The notes under the pieces: generated by a model | Database searches by the model: none | Told to the model about the DNA's origin: nothing | Seen by the model: the letters and a program-made list of their open reading frames with translations, nothing else | Position numbers and translations under genes: made by a program | DNA from: Sipunculus nudus | Taxonomy: Eukaryota; Annelida; Sipuncula; Golfingiida; Sipunculidae | DNA: 64,000 nucleotides | Direction: 5' to 3' | Assembly (NCBI GenBank): GCA_026874595.1 | Contig: CM049307.1 | Location: 91,637,830-91,701,829 of the forward strand | Shown: piece by piece, positions 59,073-64,000 of the stretch | Position numbering within the stretch: position 1 is the first letter of the stretch | Layout: each line of letters opens with the position of its first letter

Positions 59073-62000
59073 CTGAAAGTAAGATAAGCTAGATCAATAC
59101 TTTTTTACTTTGTCTGTTAGCAACTTTAGTTGAAAGTTTTGAAAACACATTTTTGTAAAACACTGAATGGATAAGATAACACCCAAGGAACATTGTGTTT
59201 GATTTTGGAGGTCGTCTGAAGCACCATAATATATTTTTATTTCAACAAATGTGAGATACTGGAAGGATAATTTCTTTATCCAAGCCAAGGGTCATGCCAT
59301 TCATTGGTATTAAAGGCCATCTATGTTCTACATGAATGACTGTGTACAGAACACAGGAAAGTTTAAAACCATTGCATGCAGAGGTTACATAGAGTCTCAT
59401 AACCATGAGCAAAAATTATGGTACAGCAAAAAAGATAATTCACAATATTTTCAGGAAGTTCAAAAATGACCCTCTAAAATTTGCTAACTCTTAATGGGTG
59501 CTGAAATAATGTACTTTTTTTAAATTAACTGTTTATTTAAATTTTATTTTAAATTAATCCATGAAAATAATATTTTTAAACGTATAATACTTTAACCTGC
59601 ACCAGGTTTAAAATGTGTTAGTTTATTTTTCATTTAAAAAATTCTTTTCATGGATTGATTTAAATTTAAATAAATATTTAATTTAAAAGGTGCATTATTT
59701 TATACATTTCCTTTGACTAAACATTAGTATGCTGTTGCTGCCAATGTATGCAGTAACTTTGCAAGGCTGATTCCTTTTTTGCATTCACAGTTGTGTATAA
59801 AATGTATGTAAACTTGCATTTGTTGTATACATAACTTATATGTTATATATTTATTGCATTAATTATTCCTGTACTGTTAAACATGACAGTATAAGATTAA
59901 GAAACCAGGTGCTTGAATGGAAACAGATACATGCACTGGGCAGATCACTCATCAGTGAATGCAAAGCAAAAGTTTCTGATATTTACAATGATTTAAATCA
60001 ATGTTTTCAGGTGATAAGCAGTTTTCCTCATGACCTAATACATAAATGTATTTAATCCCTGGAAAACCCTTATGTGATGTATAAAATTGAGCAGGATTTT
60101 TTTTTTATGTCATACATTTAATATTTTTGGCTGACAGGTTGCTATATGATCCCCCCCAAAAAATGTCGGGTAACAGCCAGGTTGTATACGTTCAACAAAT
60201 GTTATGCATGAAAGGAATTGGTCCTTATATAATAATATCAATGTATGATCCGGCAACCATGACCATACTGGGGCTGCAACTGTGTATTGCTAAGGGCTGG
60301 TCTTCAATTTCATTCAATTCAAGTTGATTATGGATAATTGCCTTTCGATTCAAATTTTTTATTTGATTATTTTATACAGTCACAGTATTCTGTCAGAGAT
60401 GTACATATATATATATCGACTAAAAGTTTTAATTCCATATGATTCTATAAAATTAAGATTAAATACCTGAGAATAATCAATTTATGCAGACCAAGTAATA
60501 TTTAAATCTTTTCATCCATTATTGTGTCAACATCTAGAGACTGAAAAGATATGAAAATGAAAGAAAATTCAATAATTGAAGTTAATCAATAATTTCATGC
60601 CTGTTACCTTTACTGAATAATGAGTGGCTTCAACTCAATGCATCAACTATTTAAAGCATAGTTACAGCCCTAGTGTAAAAGGAATCATAGCTTAAACATC
60701 AGTTATACCCTTTATCAAAGAAAACCCTAACTCTTTTCATTCTGATTAAATAACTTAAGGTTGGTTAGAAAACAATTCAAATGCATGCTGCACCACAATA
60801 AGTTTTAATTTAATTTTAAACCTGGTGGCTATATATTTATGTGTAAGAAATACATTAATTCAATTTAATTTTAAACCAAGTGACCCTGTCTTTTGGGGTG
60901 ACAAATACATTTATTACCTGTGACTGTAGCTATCTAAAACTGATGAAAATCAACAATTAACATCTAATTCAAAACAAGGTGGACCTGTCTTTAAGCATAT
61001 GAAAAATTTATTTTATACTTGAGAGAGTAACTATCTAAACCCAGGATGTTGATACACTTTAAATCTAAAACTTGCTATACCAAACTTATGTGTATATAAG
61101 CATGAATACTCTGAGTGTATCTGTTAAAACTAATGACACTCCAACATAAACCTTTAATTTACAATTCATGTCAGCCCTACATATGTGTTAAAAACATAAA
61201 TTACCTGCAAGTGTAGCTTTTAAAGTAACCAATATACACCTCAGACATCAGAAGATCTGCATATGTGTAGTAAACATGGCCCATGTGACAGCTTATATAA
61301 CGTGAAGCACTTGTACATTGTCACATGCTTTTAGAGTGTCCCATATTAACATAGTTTATACAGGTATCTAGGGCATTAGTAAGTGTTCTTATGCTGAGTT
61401 TATAATATTGATAATGCAGTCTCCGAGTCAAACTCATGTGATAACATCTCACGGATCAGTTATCTCACAATGACTGAATGAGCTACTTCAGAAGTAAGTG
61501 ACCTAGTTATAAGTGGAAATTTTTACGCCTGCATGGTCCTCACATGATATATACTGAATGAACTTTCCGTTTGAAAAAGCCTCAAATGCAGGAATATAGT
61601 TTCATCAAACAGAATGTTCATATAATAAGCCAAGAAATACATTTATGGAAGTAATGTGGAAGTCTTCATGTATATGCATTTTACATATTTTTATTTTTAA
61701 TTAATTTTTCAGAAACCTGGTAACTGCATAAACAAATTTTATATATGTAAACTACTGCAGATAATTTTCTGAGTACCAAATCCACAGCAAAAGGGAAAGT
61801 GAGAAATGTGTACTTTTTCTGATAGCATGAACCCATGAGAAATTTAAATTAAATAACCAAATGTAGAATTCATAAGTCTCAGAGTCAACCAAGAAAACAC
61901 AATAACCCGATCAAGTCAAGAGGTCTTAAGACACATATATACCTTGTTTATTAGAGTTGGATTTTAATATAATATCAATAACCCCTTTTTGGTGATATAT

Positions 62001-62270
62001 ATTGGTTCACATATGCAATATAAGCCAAACCTGAAATTTTTTTTTATAACTTTAACAAAAAAAAACATTTTAATAAAACAATTTGGTGTGACCAAAACCT
62101 CAAATTGACATGAGACACATGTATATATGATAAACTTGCAATAGGTGAGTAGGTGTAATAAGAATTGTTTACTTCAAAACTTAAAAATTCCCGAAAGTCC
62201 ATACAAGACCTACAGGTTCAGGCCAGCAGATTCATAAAGTACCAGTACACTTGCAAATTTAATTGGAAGT
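59073..62270. other. Upstream intron or 5' flank, one AT-rich hairpin
   Basis: The acceptor at 59073 implies that this lies inside the first intron. 59500-59702 is an AT-rich inverted repeat (TTAAATTAATCCATGAAAA against TTTTCATGGATTGATTTAA) of MITE size. I cannot identify the first non-coding exon or a promoter. Confidence 0.55.
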
Positions 62271-62271
62271 G

Positions 62272-62273
<2 letters not shown>

Positions 62274-62344
<71 letters not shown>
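62274..62344. repeat. (AT)n microsatellite, about 70 bp
   Basis: Uninterrupted alternating TA from GAATATTATA to ATAATACAG. Confidence 0.95.
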
Positions 62345-62347
<3 letters not shown>

Positions 62348-62656
62348 CAGAATAAAAAATTCATAAAAAAATCATTCAAGAGGGACAATAAACCTAATGA
62401 GTACGGAAAAACATCATACATCTTGCCATTATAATCAGAAAAAGCAGATCTGAGTTAAACTTTTAAAGATATCACTGCATAGAAATTGTTTACTGACAGA
62501 CAGACAGATGGACAGACAAAACTGAATACTATATATCCCCAACTCTGTTGAGGTAGGGGATATAACAACTGAAAAAGTACTTAACTGATTATCACACATT
62601 TTATTATATAGAGTCATCCTAGAGTCATAGAGAGTTATACTGATGGAACAAACAGA

Positions 62657-63232
62657 TATATATATGTCGAGGCCCAGATTAGAATCTGGCCCAATTTAAG
62701 CTTGTGATCCAAGACCTGTAAATTCGCAATTTTATTTGTTATGTTATTTATCATTTATGTGTTTTGTGCCCTTCAAAATGGTGTATCTGGAATAAATGTA
62801 TTATCTGATTTAAGATAATAAAAATCAAGCTAGCCTAAGATTAGATTAGGATTCTGATCTGGTTAGGTTTAAAATCAGTCCACCACAGGATTGTAATCTT
62901 GACTAGCCTAGATTAAAATTTTGATCTGGGCCAGCCTAGTTTAAAATCAGTCCACCACAGGAGAATAAGCTTAACCAGCCCAAATCAAAATTCTAATCTG
63001 GGCCAGCCCATTTTAAAATCAGTGCAGACCAGATTTAAATCCTGAAGTCTTCACCGCAGGATTTTAATCTGGACCGGGCCAGATCAAAATTTTTATCTGG
63101 GCTGGCCCAGTTTAAAACTGGTCTGGCCCAGATTAGAATTTTGTTCTGGCCGGTCCAAATCAAAATTTTGATCTTGGCTGGCCCAGTTTTAAATTGGGCC
63201 AGATTCTAATCTGGGCCTCAACATATATATAT
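62657..63232. mobile_element. 576-bp MITE with ~45-bp inverted ends
   Basis: The left end TATATATATGTCGAGGCCC then AGATTAGAATCTGGCCCAAT is mirrored at the right end with two or three differences. The interior is a chain of CTGGGCCAGCCCAGTTTAAA-type and TTTTGATCTGGG-type motifs. No coding capacity. Related motifs (CCGGGCAGATTTTTAATTC, GGCCGGCCTAGG) occur at 3290-3470 and 5095-5165. Confidence 0.8.
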
Positions 63233-63379
63233 GAATCAAATAGCTGGCTTTCAGAGAAAGTCAGGCATCACAAATGGGTAATGCCATACATGACCAACAT
63301 AAACAACTTGCCAGCTAGGATCTCAAGTCTACAGAATCCTATCCTGGGAACAAGAGCACTGAAAACATACATAATTCAC

Positions 63380-64000
63380 AAATATTATGTCTTGTGACCT
63401 CTGACCTCAAAAAATAAGCATATAATCAGCCAAGAATTAAATTCAGGTGAGAAACTGTATTGGTTCATATTTATAATGAGTTTCATGAATATCCATTAGA
63501 TTTTTTGACTACTTTAAGTCATCACAGCTTCACCAAAGTCTGGTGACCTCTGACCTAATTAAATATGCATAGTTTTTGCCAGGAATCAAACTTAGGCAAG
63601 ATATTATATTGGTTCATGTTTCTGTAGAGTTTCATCAAATCCATCATATTCCTGGTAAGTAAATCATCGCAGCATAACCACAAAGTAGCCTCGTGACAGC
63701 TGGCCTAATTACATATGTATGAATTTTGCCTATAATTTAACTCGGGCCAGATAATCTATTGCTCAGTACTTATGGTAAGTTATGTGAAGACACTAAAAGT
63801 TTTATTATAATACGTTAAGTCAAAGACAGCATATCAAAACCACAGCAATACTGGGATCACACACTAAAAGAAAGGAATTATGCTACACTGGATCCTATTT
63901 TTTCTATATCAGTCTAAACCTATAACACTATAGGGAGGGTGATGTCTGCTTAAGGTTTAAATAATCACACCGATTAATCTTAATCAGTGATCGGCTTCTG
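63380..64000. repeat. Right-hand copies of the ~150-bp dispersed family
   Basis: Three diverged units, with GTGACCTCTGACCTCAAAAA, GTGACCTCTGACCTAATTAA and GTGACAGCTGGCCTAATTAC. Beyond 63830 nothing is recognised. Confidence 0.6.

Overview
The window is AT-rich, intron-rich and crowded with transposon remnants, satellites and minisatellites. It reads as nuclear DNA of an invertebrate animal. The repeat families look like those of molluscan genomes, but that lineage guess is inference.

I can support one protein-coding gene: the 5' two thirds or more of a full-length ABC-A transporter on the minus strand, closest in layout and sequence to ABCA5. It runs from a start codon at 59034 leftwards and leaves the window at position 1. 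I resolve 21 coding exons: 20 well supported plus one 12-nt microexon. All have GT/AG boundaries and compatible phases and together encode about 1,265 residues. In order they give TMD1 with its large extracellular loop (exons 2-7), NBD1 complete with Walker A, Q-loop, LSGGQ signature, Walker B and H-loop (exons 8-14), an acidic linker (exons 15-16), and TMD2 with the second extracellular domain (exons 16-21). The last membrane segments and NBD2, roughly 400 residues in the family, must lie left of the window.

The introns carry the rest. From left to right: a dispersed ~150-bp family (ends of the window, 48.9, 54.1 and 63.4 kb); a possible element with CCAGCCAGCA ends (2.4-6.6 kb) containing a MITE; degenerate repeats at the donor of exon 19 (7.3-7.8 kb); an inverted pair at 8.1/12.1 kb; a 3.5-kb foldback element with 1.3-kb arms, palindromic 21-mer arrays and a 6-bp target duplication (12.5-16.0 kb); a ~335-bp tandem element (16.1-18.1 kb); a 33-bp minisatellite (19.1-19.6 kb); a 180-bp satellite element (22.8-24.5 kb); nested elements (29.5-33.2 kb); a 49-bp minisatellite built on the donor of exon 7 (37.5-38.8 kb); a ~7.6-kb 51-bp satellite (40.9-48.5 kb); and further MITE-like hairpins.

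The most unusual theme is that at three places in this one gene an exon-intron junction has itself been tandemly copied: about 27 copies of the exon 7 donor, about 10 degenerate copies of the exon 19 donor, and a copy of the exon 2 acceptor that has gained a donor and now forms a potential in-frame 42-nt cassette exon. I see no plus-strand gene, no RNA gene that looks functional and no prokaryotic feature.
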